From: Episyrphus balteatus
Lineage: Eukaryota > Arthropoda > Insecta > Diptera > Syrphidae
Direction of reading: 5' to 3'
Assembly (NCBI RefSeq): GCF_945859705.1
Contig: NC_079135.1
Span: 126,412,551 to 126,476,550 of the forward strand
DNA: 64,000 nucleotides
Position numbers and translations under genes: made by a program. Position 1 is the first letter of the stretch. Every line of letters starts with the position of its first letter. Below are positions 1-13,888 of this stretch, in pieces. The notes beneath the pieces were generated by a model. That model did not search any database, had not been told where the DNA came from, and saw only the letters and a program-made list of their open reading frames with translations.

Positions 1-1079
1 GAGAATAATATTTTTTTCCATTTTAGTTTACCTACAGATGTGGTGAAATGAAAAAAAATTTTTTTTTCGGAAAAAATCTAAAAACTCTTTCATAAGAAAT
101 GCATTTTTTTTTTTTTGTAGAACTTTTTACCGAAAAAATGTCTCATCTTCATTTTGATGTGGAGCCAAAATTTCCAATAATTTATTATTTAATTAAGATG
201 AAATAATTAATTTTTCTTAATTAAATATTTATAAATCACCTAAATTGACGTTTCACAATTCTGTGTCATTCATAAGCATCTCCAAATGTACAAAAATTGC
301 AAATATTATTTATAATAAAAATGTAAAAACAAAAATCCTCTTCAATTAACAGATACAAATTCTCCGAATGAATATATTCTCAATATTTGCCAAGTCAATA
401 TTACAGATATTCAAATTGAATGAAGAAAGACAAAAAAAAAAAATCAAACAAAATTTCAATTTCACCACGAAAAAAAAAAAAAAAAAAAAACAAAACACAA
501 AATAAAATAACGATTACGGAAGTCCAAAAAAACTTCCCAAAATCGTTAAAACTGTGAAAATATAAACACTGACATAAATAAAATTCCCTTTCAAATGTTA
601 ACGGCCCCAAAAATGTACAAAAATAAAAATAAAAACACTGAAACAAGAACATGTACGATGACGACGAGTAGGTACATGAAAAAGAGAGGCACACATTTTT
701 ATATTTGAGTTGAATTTTGTGTAGTGAGCAAGTTTTTGCGCGAATTCCCATCTACAATTCCATTCCAATTAAAATACATTTCCCGTGAGTTGTATAGTTC
801 TTTAGGTAAATATACACACAAAAAACTGAAATCTACCCCATTCTCGAAATTAAAAAAAAAAAAAACAAAATTAAAACAATCTTAAATCTCAATTCAAGAG
901 CAGCACTCTTGATACATTTTTTTGTGTGTGTACGCTATGGAAAGGAGTAAAAAAACATTAGCTACTATTCAGGGATGACAATTTACTACATATGTAGTGG
1001 ATCTTATAAGTTTTATTTACGAAACAGTTCTTTCAGTGTTGACGAGTTTTATGCGAACGTATCAACGTTTTCGCGACAG
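1..1079. other. AT-rich non-coding DNA
   Basis: No gene seen. The stretch is dominated by A and T runs, including a long A run near 470-490. Open frames here are low-complexity translations of poly-T/poly-A and are not credible proteins. Confidence 0.6.
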
Positions 1080-2050
1080 AAGTGGATACACTTTACGCTT
1101 GAATAACGTTGGGTAATATTGAAAACTTATTTCCAAAGTTAGTGCTGCGTTGTGTAGCCCAAAGAGTGTGGTTTTTGAAAAGAAGTTTTGACCGAAATGA
1201 AGCAACCACCATACCTGCTTTGCACTCAAGTTTGTGCAAAAAGCTTGTGAAACTGAAAAATGGACAACATTCAAAATTCCCGCAGTCGTAACGTGCGGTC
1301 AGACGATAATGTGACTGCTGTAGCCGAGAGTGTGAGATTCAAATCGCGAACATGAATTCACCATCGGTCCCAAGTCGCAACAGCTAAACATTTCACGTAC
1401 TAGCCTTAGGAGAATTCTTCACAAAGATCTGGGATTTATTGAATAAAAGTTCCAATTGACTCATCAATTGAAGGTGGACGACCATCCGCTTCGTACAACT
1501 TTGCAGTTTTTCCCTTAAAGCAGCTTAAATTAGACAAAGAATTTGGGTGAAAAATCATCTTTTCTGACAAGGCGCTTTTACATCTCGGCATTTTCATCTT
1601 GATGCGAATCGTTTGTATTTATTGGACCATTTTTTTCTTTAAAGGTGCGAATACCGTTTTGGTCAATGATGTAAGTACCTTAACCGATATTTTTACCGAA
1701 ATTGAGAACGTGGATTTGGATTTGAATATCTAGTTCATGTAGGATGGCGCGCCATTCCACAAAGCCCATAGCACAATCGATTTTTTAAGCACCAAATTTT
1801 CAATTTGTTATATCAGTCGTCTTGGCGTCTTGGCAAGGCCACCTCGGACCTGCGATTTTATATTTTTAAACTTTTTTTTTTTTTGTTGGGAACCGTGAAG
1901 TGTTGTGTTAAAAACCCGGAAAAGATTCAAGCACTTTAGGTTAATACTATTCAAAAAATCTCTGAACTAAAGCCCCAACTCAACAACAAGGTTTTGGAAA
2001 ATTGGGATGACAGAATGCGCTACTACTGAAAACAGCCGAGGTAGTCATTA
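1080..2050 (+). pseudogene. Decayed Tc1/mariner-superfamily transposase
   Basis: This is the wreck of a DDE transposase gene, the cut-and-paste enzyme of a DNA transposon. Conserved blocks of the insect Tc1/mariner family appear in order but in different frames. A helix-turn-helix-like N-terminus (FDRNEATTIPALHS) comes first, then VRSDDNVTAVAESV (about 1290-1335), LRRILHKDLGF (about 1405-1440), QLTHQLKVDDHPLR (about 1455-1495), IIFSDKA (about 1555) and IFTEIENVDLDL followed by DGAPFHKAHSTIDF (about 1690-1785). The C-terminal block ENWDDRMRYY lies near 1997-2026. Several stops and frameshifts break the frame, and part of the catalytic middle is missing, so it cannot encode an active enzyme. 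I did not find convincing terminal inverted repeats or a target duplication. The superfamily assignment is firm; the exact family is not. Confidence 0.85.
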
Positions 2051-2789
2051 TTCAATACTATTTAAAAAATCTCTGAACTAAAGCCGCAAAAAAATTTCGA
2101 ATTCAAGCTTTTTTAATTTTTTTGCATTTACAAGAACATGTGCTATAGTATACTAATGTAAATTTTTTTTTACACCATCAGAAAGTTAGACATTTTAACG
2201 TACGAAATGCCCACCGACTTTTTGAAAAAAGCTGATGAAAATTAGGGTGTTTTTTTTATATTAAGTCAAAATAAGGTGAAAAAATTAATATTTGAAATCA
2301 AATAAATTACAGTGTATTAAGGACATAATAAGGTAAGTTTTCACAAAATTTCGGAGAAAAATTTTTTTTTTTAAAGATAATAATAAAAAAACAAAAACTC
2401 GGTTATTTGAATTTTTCACATAAATTTTGAGGTTATGTGAAAATTGTCCATGCAAAAGTTGTAGATCTTTTTATTACCTACAACTTTGCCATACAACTTT
2501 TTTCCATAGGACTTGTAGTTTTGCCGGAAACCCAGATATACCATTTTTTATCATTAAAAACTCAACCCACCCACTTCCCGAACTCGACTCGTCCGTTATT
2601 TATTTTTCCTTTCATTTTTATCATATTCACCTCATCGGTTTCATCCTACTATGATTATCTTTTACTTTTTAATGTTTTTGAAGGCTTCGGCACTGGTCTA
2701 AGAAGATATAGACGAATAAAGAAGGAAGGCTTCAGTTATATGCCTATTGATCTGTATGCGGTAACTATACGCTAACAAATTCGTATCGT

Positions 2790-3300
2790 AACCCCTTTCC
2801 TTAGGCCGACAATAAGTCGGTAGGTCATTGGTCCTGACAATATTGCTGCAGAGTCTTCCGTTTCTTCTTTTCCATTGTCGACGATAGTCATGATCTCGGA
2901 TGGGGTCACAACTCTCCTACTCTACTGCTTCACACTACGGTTGAAACTACGAGTAATTCTCGGAAAGTGGCCAAAAGTAACAAACGCACAAAAAACGTTC
3001 AGATCCATTGCACTGTGCTGTGCAGTTAAATGAAAAAGTTGATTAAGAGCGAATTAAACAAAATCCTTACGATACACTAGACTTCCAAGTCTCAACAAGC
3101 ATGTTCCTGTATTGGATCTTTATTCCGCAGTGTGTCTAATGTCGGGCACTATTTTAAATGCTTTTTTTCGACTTCGAAACAGCGTTTGACAGTATCAGTC
3201 GACAATTTATTTGCCGATAACGTCGTTTCACTATCTGTTGCCTTCATTTGCTGGTCAGTCGTATAGATCCCTTTTTCGCAAAAATAGAATAATTTTCTCC
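2790..3300 (+). pseudogene. LINE reverse-transcriptase fragment
   Basis: A short remnant of a non-LTR retrotransposon polymerase. In shifting frames one reads IGPDNIAAE (about 2825-2855), like the GPDxIxAE entry block of LINE reverse transcriptases. A FRSIAL block follows (about 3000), like the YRxIxLL block, and then FFDFETAFDSISRQF (about 3165-3215), which matches the catalytic DFEKAFDSVxR motif with its aspartate. Stops and small deletions are frequent. Neither an endonuclease domain nor a 3' tail was identified. The family (RTE-, CR1- or I-like) cannot be settled from so short a piece. Confidence 0.65.
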
Positions 3301-6300
3301 ATGAGTTTAGTTAGTACTTTTGACAAAAATCTTAATGAAGCGGAATAATGCACCTTGAACTCTTTGACATAACTTTTTTCCTTCATTGAATGACGTTGCA
3401 TACACCTTCACGTTTATTGCAACCTAAATATTTGTTATATTTTAACATATAATATTTTTAATACCATTTCGCAAATGGTAGTCAAAAACCATTTAGAGAT
3501 CATCCCGAATTGTATTTGACATGGATTTGGTAGTGTGGTAATCTAGCTCTCTGAAAAGTATTACATTCTCAAAAGGGGTTTTCCGCAAATTCCTTCAATC
3601 ACAACTTTTGCTATTGAGCTCGGCTATATTTAGTCGCAACAAAACGCTGAACCAGGGTCAGAATAAGATGTCTTGAGCTACTTTTTTCTCTCCTTTCTTT
3701 TTAACTCGGATAGTTTAATAGGTTTCAGAAACTTCTTTTGGGAAGATATCTATCAATTTGTAGGAAATTAACTTATTCGTAAAACTGCTTCTTTCAACTC
3801 AGATTTACAACGAATTTTTGTTTCGCTAATACATACTGCCGGCGCACACTGGGGAAATTTGTATGGGAGTGGGGAAAAAACTCAATAAAAACTGAACCAC
3901 TGAATCGATTTGGATGAAATTTTCAGGAATGACAGCTTAAGTCGTAAGAAATCATTATTATTCATTTACACCCACTGCCACGCCCTTTTAAAAATATTGT
4001 AAGAGTAATAAAGGATCCAGATATTGTTCTTAGAAAATTTAAAAACTGCTATTTACAATTTACTTGTACGCAAAGCATTTTTTTTATATGTTTATGTTAT
4101 TGGAACCACCTTACCGATTTTAATTACATTAAATGGAAACGAATAACTCGAATAACTCATTATACTGTTGTCTAGGTCCACGTCCACGCAAAATGAAAAA
4201 CCCGAATTATAGTTTAAAAATACTCAAAAAACCACTTTTATCATATTTATACAATTTAAAATATATTGGCATCACAAATTTTTCAAGAGTTTATTCTGTT
4301 AAGAGAGCCATTACTCACTTAAATGACTCTGATTATTCTTAGTAAAGGCGGGGCGAAGGATTCAGATGATCTGTATTTTTCAATAATAATGTCAATTTAA
4401 ATCTATTCTGTGACATTCCATGAGCTTTCTGCTTAGATCTTCGTATGAAATGCTAAAAACTGCCATTATTATAAAACATTCAAGCTACATACCTATGTAT
4501 AACGAAAATTCATTTTCCTGAAGCAAGGTCAGAAAATCAAATGTAGGTAATTTCATTGAAGTAGATTTATAAAAAAAAAGTGTTGCGAATTAATTTCATT
4601 TTCTCCATTTGACTTTTCGGATAAGGATCTCTAGCAGTCAAAAAAATAAAAATTTGACAAAAAGGAGATTTTCAATTTTCACGAAAACTGGAAGACATAG
4701 AAACATATGGTTTTCAGTGTTTGGTAAGGAATCAATTAAGGCAGTTTTCTTCATCATTCAATTTCGTTTTCAAATCCCCAGTCTTCACAAAAATAGTATT
4801 GGATGTGTTTTTTTTATTTTTTTTTTTTTTCAAAATTTTGACATTGAAATCGATTATTTCAAAGACAATTAACTTAAAGAACTTAATTTATAAGCTTGAA
4901 TTAAGCGTAATATTCTGGCTTTTAAAAAAGGTATCATTTATAACTGTAAGTGCTACCATTGATTTTTAATATATTCTTTTTGTTATTTTATGTAATTAAT
5001 TTTAAGAAAATCATTTTTGCGACCAAATGAAGTTTTCAATTGCCAATAAAAAACGCAGTGGCACCTGGTGGCACCCAAATTTGGCTTCTATCGAAAGGTA
5101 ATTTTATAAGGAAAATGTTTTTAATAGTCTCTAACTGTAGGCAAGTGTAGCTAAAATTATATATACAAATATATGAAAAAATCAAGCCATTTTTTTCTCT
5201 TTTCTTTAAATAATTATATAAAATAATTAACATCTTTAAAATTAATAATGTCTTCGATTTACAATAGACAAATGATGGCATCTTTACGGAAAAATAAAAG
5301 TCTATGATTTGGCTCAAGCAAAAAAAAATTACACAGCTTTAATTTCAGGGTATTTTCATCTCGTTTTTTATACTTTCAACAACTTGTCCCTTTATAAAGC
5401 TCTTAAAAGTAAACTACAAGTCCGATTTTAGTATTTCTTACTGATTTTGATTCAGATTTTATTCTAGAATCTAGAAATACTATAGAAAATGTTCTCCGAG
5501 GTACTTAAAATTTTGGACTTTTTTCCGCAAAATCCCTAGTGTGCGGCGTGTCTTGTCTTCGAATTTTTCGGCGGTTATCATCGCCTTATCTCAACGCCAC
5601 TTCGTCTTACACTAAGCAGCACCTATGAATTTACCCGTCTTGTATTTTTCAGCGTGATAAACCCTAACCTAACGCTTTACTAGCGGTTTTTAAACGTGGC
5701 TTAAAGAAAAGGAGTTTTGAACTATTAAAGTTATTGAGGATCGTCGACAATATTTATTATACAAGTTTATAAACTAATTTTTCCGACCCTAAGGGTTAAG
5801 AACTTATAAGAACTCACCATTTAATAGAACAACATTATGTTTGATATAGTCTCGCTTTTTCATCCCTGCAAAAATCTCCATTGCACAGCTAAGCGCCAAA
5901 CGGGAGGAAATCAATTTCAAACACAAAATAAAAAAATTTGCATCAGCAAGTAAAATTTAAAAAAAAAAAAACAAAAGCGAATTAAGAATCAGAACAGACC
6001 AACAGATACAAGATTTCAAGCTGCGAGAGAAAAGATCCACATCGAATATATCCAAATCCAAAAAGCAAGTGAATTATTATTATTTTATACATATTTTTTT
6101 TTTTGTTTATATTTTATACTCAAGTTTTATATGCAATATTGTTTTTTTTTTTTTAAATTTTTTGTTTTCTTCTCCAAAAATAGAATACAACTTGGCAGCG
6201 TTTTCAGTATTTCAATTTTAGAAATTACCACCAAAATGAAGAAATTTTCAATTTCAATCACAGTCGGAGAGAGAAAATTTGTATCTTTACTCTAATTATT

Positions 6301-7952
6301 TTCATTTTCATTGTATCTTAAAGCAATCTTTTGCTGCTGTGCCTTTGTGAAGATGTAATGACAAAAAAAAAAACTAAATAATAAACATTAAACGGGCGAC
6401 AATTTATTTTAGTTTTTCTATAAAAGAAAAACAAGCGCAGTCATAAATTTTAATTGAATGTCAGAAAGATAATAATGCGTTGGCTTGGCTTCGTCTCTCT
6501 AAAAATATGACTTTTTTTAATTGTTTGTTGTTGTTTTGAGGCTAATTTTGTTGTTGTTGTTGTTGGGGCGAATGCGACAACGACGCACAGTGGAACGAGT
6601 GTATGGGAAAAACGGCAAAATTAATATCTTGGGAATAAAATAAGAAATACAGTCAAATATGCTTGAAATAGTATTTTAGCACTTATATCTATGATTGCAA
6701 CCTAAAAACAAAGAAATTGATACACTAAAACATATAAATCTAGGATATTTTTTTTTAAAGAGCTGAGCAGCGAACTTGTTTTTAGTTTAATTTTTATTTA
6801 TAAGTGTTTGCTTATGTTTTGCTATCTAGATTACATTATTTTAAAAGCTAAATAAATAGTTGAACAAATTTATACTTCCATACATAGAGTAATCACCATC
6901 ACTTTCGGAAGAATTATGCATATTACTAAGATTTAACTCTATGAGTAATTCTGCAATTTAACTATTGTTATTTGTTAACCAAGTAAAATTTATATTTGGG
7001 TCACTTTTTGAGGATTGAAATACAGCATTAGATCTGATGCTTTAAATTTAAGGATCTAACGTAATAAGCAAATGATTAATCAAGTCGGTAATTGAATTCA
7101 ACATAGAACTCTTTTGAGTATGATCCAAACTAGCTTCTATCGAAGAACACCTAGGTATAGGTAAATCAAAAAACCTTATTATGTTTTTTGCATGGAGTAA
7201 AAGTTTATATACACTGCTAGGCATACAGTACCAGGTGTACTTCGAAAGATAAAGATTTTTTGTTCCAAGAATTAGTTCTTCAAACGTGTCCAATGGACAC
7301 TGTCCATATTTATAACTCGACCAGCAACGAGTGTTGTCAAAATTAATGCAAATTTAAAGAAGAGATTGTTATCTATATGGGTTATTTCGGAACTCAACTT
7401 TGGATTCGAAAAAGAACGTCGACTAGTATTGACATCATTTGTTGTTCCATAACCAGGTTTGGGTATGTCCACCAGAGGTCCCATTTTTTTCATCAAACAG
7501 AAGCTTATGTTGTGGTCTACGAACTTTGCCAAAAAAATAAAAGTGAAACCATCGTTGGTTACCCTCCATAAAGCTCTCCTTCTTTCTATAGCAATGCTGC
7601 CATTTTTGCGTCAAACTGACACAAAAAGCCTCGAAATTTCTTTAAATTTCACATTTTTCCTCCATTAAGCTCTTCCAATCCAATTAACTGCTTAATTGTG
7701 TTGAAAAAGTTTGAAATTTCCACAATCGAGCCATATTGTGAATAAGTCACCATTTTTTATGTACGTAGTTGAACCTAAAAATGTCAATTTACTTAAAATG
7801 GCGCAAACTTGCGCAAGATTTTTCTCTTGATTCGGTTTATAGACACATTGCTTATTATAAAACTTAAAAAAAACCCAAACAACCATATTTGACCATATTT
7901 TGAAAACTCGACTTAAAATTTGAAAATATTTTTTTTCCTCATACCGCACTAA
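3301..7952. other. Non-coding, AT-rich; no gene seen
   Basis: No supported gene. It holds poly-T and poly-A runs, a (TTG)6 microsatellite at 6548-6565, and a somewhat GC-richer patch near 3840-4040 that may be old repeat DNA. A 9-base target-site copy at 7944-7952 flanks the next element. Confidence 0.5.
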
Positions 7953-8190
7953 CATGGTATAAAAAGAGGAGGTATGATCATTAGAAAAAACTCAGTATTG
8001 AGAACTGTCAAAACTTAAAAATCGCTACTTAAAGTTTTGACAGTTGCCCATTGAAATTGTTGTTGTAAACAAATTTGTCTTGGAAATTGTTGTTGCTTTT
8101 GACTGTGCCAAATGCAAAACGTCAAAACCTTATTACCCCATTTTGTAAGATGGCGGCTCTAATGATCATACCTTGTCTTTTTATACCATG
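7953..8190. mobile_element. 238-bp inverted-repeat element with 9-bp target duplication
   Basis: The ends are inverted copies: CATGGTATAAAAAGA on the left and TCTTTTTATACCATG on the right, continuing imperfectly through GGTATGATCATTAGA. The 9 bases CCGCACTAA occur directly outside both ends (7944-7952 and 8191-8199). That is the signature of a transposition event. The interior carries a second inverted pair around AACTGTCAAAACT and AGTTTTGACAGTT, and no coding capacity. A 9-bp duplication fits Mutator-like or related DNA transposons, but the superfamily is inferred from length alone. It is non-autonomous. Confidence 0.85.
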
Positions 8191-8199
8191 CCGCACTAA

Positions 8200-9339
8200 C
8201 ACATTTAAAATCACCATTAAAAAAAAAGCCACACGAAAAAACTATTTTAATTAAAATACCTTGACTATTAATATACTCAATTATTAATCTAATTTTCACA
8301 GGAGAAATATATTTGCACAACAATTAGCTGAAACAAAAACACCTTAAAGCTCTTTATAAAAAAAAACAAAACGGAATAAGGCTATGTTCACGTGTTTATA
8401 ACTTATGGACTAATAAATAAATGCAAAAAATTTTATTGCATTTTGAGCTTTCATATATTTGGGATCACTTACCAATTAATTTCAAGTACCGCTAAAATAG
8501 TTGTATTTTTTAATTATTACCATGAGTCGTCCCACTGTACGACGTCGGGCTACGCGGCGGGGGTTATGTGTACTATTTTTTAAAATTAATCGTTGAATAA
8601 TTGTAAATTCATTTTTCTTATAAGAAATATGTTATATTAAAAATCTAAAATTGGCTTGACTTTTTTCGACTTTTGTTTCCGACGCTATCCGTCGAAATAT
8701 AAGGTCATTCAAAATTGTATAACCTTAAAAATACATGAACTATTAATTTTTCACAAAAATCATTATAAAATCAAGAAACAAATCAGTTCAAACCATCAAA
8801 AAAATTATTAATTTTGTAAAGCTCTTATCAATTCCCGATTATTTTTCAATCATAAATAATATCAGCCACGTAATATTTAAATCTGATTGCTTACAAAAAA
8901 AAAAAAAAAAAATACAAAACAAACAAAACGATTTCTATGTGATATTGATTTGTTCTGTCAATATCGATATCGAGTGTTGAATTGTATTTGTATCCTCACT
9001 TGAAGAGAATGACGAAGGGCTATGAATAACAAATGAAGTGTTTCGATAATTGGAGATTTGTTGCCCTCTTAAAAACGCTCTCCTAATATTTTTCTCTATA
9101 CACGATACTCTATACGTACCTGGGGGTATCTTGAGACAAAACTGAAGTATAATATCGGTTTGGATGATGTCTAATAGTCTGAGAGTATAATGTTGTTTTG
9201 TGGAAATTATGAGTAATCAAATTTGAAGATTTGTCTTTCGAAGTTTAGAACGAATAAATAGCCAAACCAAACTAGTTCTGCTTTCAATATAAAAGAGAAA
9301 TGCCTAATGCTAATGACTTACAACTCTCCACCATTCTTT
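8200..9339. other. Non-coding, AT-rich; no gene seen
   Basis: No supported gene or recognisable element. The only local features are A/T homopolymers, including one near 8898-8915, and a short GC-rich patch near 8530-8570. Confidence 0.45.
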
Positions 9340-9440
9340 TGTGCGTGTAACTATTTTAGGTAAAGGCTGGATTTGAACCCAGAACCTTTGGCATGATGGT
9401 CTATCGCCTTAACCATTGCGTTTCGGGTAGGAAGTCCCTA
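9340..9440 (-). repeat. tRNA-derived SINE-like sequence
   Basis: Read on the minus strand, the sequence has a perfect RNA polymerase III A box, TGGTTAAGGCG (9405-9415), followed by a perfect B box, GGTTCAAATCC (9369-9379). The segment resembles the D-arm and T-arm of leucine or serine tRNA genes. The A-to-B spacing is about 25 bases, a little short for a tRNA. No clean acceptor stem is seen, so a tRNA-derived SINE or tRNA relic is more likely than a working tRNA gene. Confidence 0.65.
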
Positions 9441-11654
9441 GTTAAAGAAAAATTAAGAACAACAGAATCGGTTTACTTAAAAAGATCCGAATACAAAGTT
9501 AAAGAATGCAACAACGATGAGAAAACACCATCAAATTTTAAATAAAAAAGAGGTTGTCTGAAAAGCCGGTTTACGGACGATGATTTTACGTGATAACGTC
9601 GTAAGAAAACAGGTTGCGTGCTTTTAAAATGAGTCAATTGAAGCGTTTATTTATTTCACACAATCATAATTTACAAGAAAAAGCTAAGAAAAATTACCTT
9701 TTTTCTCTTCTCATTATATTAATTTTTTTTATTTTAAAAGCTTACAAAAAAAATTTATACCATTAAAAAGCCAAATATTTCTTCTACATAATAAAACCAT
9801 TTTTAAATTTTTACAATGCGCAAAAAGTATTAAAATAATTTATTAAAAACAATCATTTCTTATGAAAGAAGTGAAAAAATCATTTCCATCACCCAAAAAT
9901 TAATTTTTTTTTATATAAAAACCTATAATAAATTTTATACCACCTGAAAGCTTATTGCTTCAGCTCAAAATGTGTAATTATGTCGATCATGTCTATTAGG
10001 CATCTACAAAAAGAGCTAGAATTTTTTGAACTCAATCAATTTTCATCAAAAAAAGCAAAAAAAAAACATATAATTTTATGTTCTCACGCTATTGAATCAA
10101 TTTTTTTTAGACAACCTATAAAAAATTTTATATCATGTAAAAGCTTATATTTTCAACTTTCATATAACGTTTAAATCTTATTTCTGCGATGCCTAGAAAA
10201 AAAGTTAGAATTTTTTAAAGCCAACCATGTCGAAATTCCAAACTGAGATTACGGTACTTCCCACACTGGTGGCTGTTCATGATCAATAGATCTCCACAGG
10301 TGTTTTAAGGTATTTCGCAAGTTTTTTAATTTAACATTGTGTAGCTTGTAGTGAATGTATAGTTATGTGTGATATACCAAATGAAAGGTAACATCATCAG
10401 GATGCTCAATAAAGTTAAATCAAATTTGTATTTGCTTTAGATCAAAAGATAGAACCTGTTGAATAATAAAACTTTATTTTACCGTTATTTCAAAATTGTG
10501 AATACAAAATATACCCCAAAATAAGTAGGTGTTTTTCAAAAATTCATATTTCGAAACGCAGAGACTTAAAAAAAATCCGTATCAGACCTATAACTTTTTT
10601 ATTTATTATCTTTTGAATGACGTTTTTCAAATTGTCAAAAAAAAAATTGTTGTGTACCAAACGGACAGAGGCCGAAAAATAGAAGTAAAGCAAAGTAGGG
10701 TTGCAGTTCTACCAAAAGCTTCTCCATGAGTAACTCTCAGTGTCAAAGAACTGTGAGCACTGGAAAAAGTCATTATGGGTGTATTCCACAAACCTGCCGC
10801 CACGGACAGACAAATATACCTTATTTCTTATCATATTTAAAGTAATTATTTCTATCTTTAACAAACACAAAAAGTTAAAATTAAAGACACATCACGTACA
10901 GACGAGTAATGTAAACCAGGAAATGGTATGGAATGCACCAAAACTGTTCAATTTGGTCCAAAAACAATGATAAGTCTGTATTTTATCTATATTCTAAATT
11001 GTATAATTAAAAATTCATAAAATATATGAAAGCATAAGAAATTATTTACTGTATGTTTCTTGAAAAACTTGCTAGAAAGCAGTTTTCGGTTTGAGCTACG
11101 AAAATAAGTTAAATGACCACATTATGACCACTGCAACAGAAAACTAATTTTAAATTGGACGAAGTAGATAGTCCTAACATTTTGTGAGCGCCAAGTAGGT
11201 AATGACGTGCATGGAAGACGAGATCTACAAAATCAAGGAAAGGCAGTTAAAATTTGTATAGAAACGAAAAGCAAGAATAACAAAAAATGGACAATTGATG
11301 ACGACAAGCAGTGATGCCAAATCAGTTAGTGCTATTTTTAAGATTGAAATGAATTTTACTATAAATTGAACAAAGCTTTTTGTACCTACTCAAAAATTCA
11401 AGTTAATAACCTATTTTTAGAGGTGTTTAATTTTCCAATAATAAATTCAATAACAAAAAGAAAAACTGCAGAATGTAAAAGAATACAGTCAATTGATAAT
11501 GTAGTAAACTCAGTTCGAATAACGCTTTTTAATACTGTGGTTTACTACTTAAAATGCAAAAAAGGGCAGTTAGGATCAATATTTCGACAGTAAAGATAAT
11601 ATGAGACTTTCATCAAAGAATTTTCGCTAATGTTACAGCTTGTTGACAGCGCAA
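9441..11654. other. Non-coding, AT-rich; no gene seen
   Basis: No gene supported. Short open frames near 9980-10170 and 10530-10970 have low-complexity or unremarkable composition and no recognisable domain. Confidence 0.45.
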
Positions 11655-11741
11655 CCCAACTAACAATTTTGCTTCTATAAAGCTTTATAGAAGCAAAAGA
11701 AGATTGTATAAAGCTTTACAGAAGCAAAATTGTTAGTCGGG
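11655..11741. repeat. Short palindromic hairpin element (copy 1)
   Basis: It contains a perfect 32-base palindrome at 11667-11698 with half-site TTTTGCTTCTATAAAG. This sits inside a wider inverted repeat that starts CCCAACTAACAATTTTGC and ends in an inverted copy with one or two changes (..TTGTTAGTCGGG). A related copy lies at about 16896-16971. It looks like a tiny foldback or MITE. I see no clear target duplication. Confidence 0.65.
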
Positions 11742-13888
11742 AATGTCATTTAATTTCAAAAATGAAACTTCTGTGCCATTCAACATTAACAATAACAGAT
11801 GCACACTCAACTGAGAGTTTGAATGAGTTTCTGTACTTTTGTTTCATGTCATAAATCTAGCAGCTGATTGGTTTTAAACATCATTTGCAACATAATTTTG
11901 TTTATAATCCTAAGTCGCAATGTAAACTGATTATTCTCAATTGAAACTCTTCCTCTTAGACTATGAGACACTGAAAATACACACAATTTCAATTGCGAAC
12001 AGTTGGAGAGAGAATATTGACTGAGCGAGCAAGAACAAGAGCAAGTGAAGATAGAAAGGAGCATTAGGATATGCTAATTTTTCTGAATATAAGTCGAAAA
12101 AGTTTAATTGTAATTTATTGCCTCAAAGTTAAGTAAATTTTTCCAATTAAATTAGAGAAAAATGAATTTAAATTGGGTCGTTTGTTTCTTTTTTTTTTTT
12201 GTCAATTATATTCGAAGAAGAATGATGATGTATTCGTTTAGAATTCTTCTTCCCTGATTGCTTATCAGATTTTTTTATTTTAATTTGATGTCTCAATCGA
12301 TTGAGAGGAATAAGATGATAGTGATTTTTGTTTGTTTATGTTTTATAAATAAAAAATTAATTTTTTTTCCTTTGGGGATCATTTTGGAGATAAAATCAAA
12401 ACATAAACATGATTTTTGTTTGTCGTGACAGAAAAAAATCACTCTAGATAGCTAACAAATTACTGGAAAATTAATAAGTCAGGATTTAGAAAAGTCTGAA
12501 TGAAAAGGTTAGGTGTCTTTTAAATATTTGAAGATAAATCTATCTTAATGACATCTGTGTTTTGGGCTAATTTGAGCCCTTTGTGGTTTTGGACATAAGA
12601 GTAACAACTGAAATTGTAGTTTTGACATCAAAATGACAACTGACTGAAATACTACTAGAATTAAATTTGAATTTCTTTAAATCATGACATTTTAGTCATC
12701 AAACTACAAACTTTTTTAATGACATTGACAGCAGCTAGTTTCTTAAACTTTTTGAAGTTAGAGCTGCTTATGTCAAATGTATTATGAGTATGACCAAAAT
12801 TAACGTCAAAATTTACTATGCGAAATCTTTTTAGCTAATCTGCAGTCAATAAAAGTGTAATCTATTCCTTTTTGTATATTTAATCAATAAGTAAATTAAC
12901 AAAATCCCAAATACTAATAAAAGTCATGCAAATGCAAACTATCTAATACCTCTCTATTTTTTTTTATTTTTACTGTCAACTTGTGTTTGCACCCAAAAAT
13001 AAAACAGGAAAAAAAAATTGTATACTTGATAAACAAGCTGCCGTTTGAAATTTATGACTTATTCAAAATTTATAAACACAACATTTCGTTTGAAAGTTAA
13101 ACCAAAAAAAAAAACCAACAGAATCACGATTGCGCAGAGAACGGGTTTATGTATTCGCATAGTGACTCATTTTATTTGCCGGCGAAAAATACAAAAAAAA
13201 AAATAATACCTACAAAGAATATAATGTCTCCGGAAATGTTATCGTGTTGTTTTTTTTTTTTTTTTTTGACAATTAGTTTGGTTTTTTAGCCATGTGCCAC
13301 AGACATTATTTGATGTTGGTTTCCTGACACGCATTCTAAACAAAAATATAAGTTTTTCAACTTTTAATTTTATGATAATTTGACACATGACAAATGCCAA
13401 TTTGTCAAAAATACTTTTATAAGTAAATTTCTTCTTAATTTAAGAATTGTTTAAAAGCTCAATTAAAATGAGAAATTTTTATGTGAACTGGGTTATTTGA
13501 TGTGTCTAGCGAAATGTCAAATTTATTAAAGTTATGACAGTTTTTTGACATTTAAAACAAGAATAATTTAAAATGATTTGATTAACATATGTAACCTTAC
13601 ATACAGATGACTGTTACGACTGCTTCTTTTAGACAATCTGTTATACTCCTTAAATTCTCAAATCAGAGTCTAAAGAATAGGTTTCTTGAAACTAGAACAA
13701 AGTATAACACAATAATTTCATGAAAACTGTCAAAACAAGAAGAAAACACAAGAACACAGTTTTGTATTCAACTGTTGATTGGCATTCACACACTACTTTC
13801 GTATAATAAAACATGGAGGCATGTTTGTGATGTAGGTACAGACATTATTCGCATCCGAACAGGTAATTAGCTACCAAATTATTATAAG
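11742..13888. other. Non-coding DNA with many TGACA sites
   Basis: No gene supported. From about 12.6 kb onward TTTGACA and TGTCAAA become frequent on both strands (for example near 12621, 13267, 13384, 13515 and 13550). Long A/T runs are common, for example T17 near 13251-13267. Confidence 0.5.
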
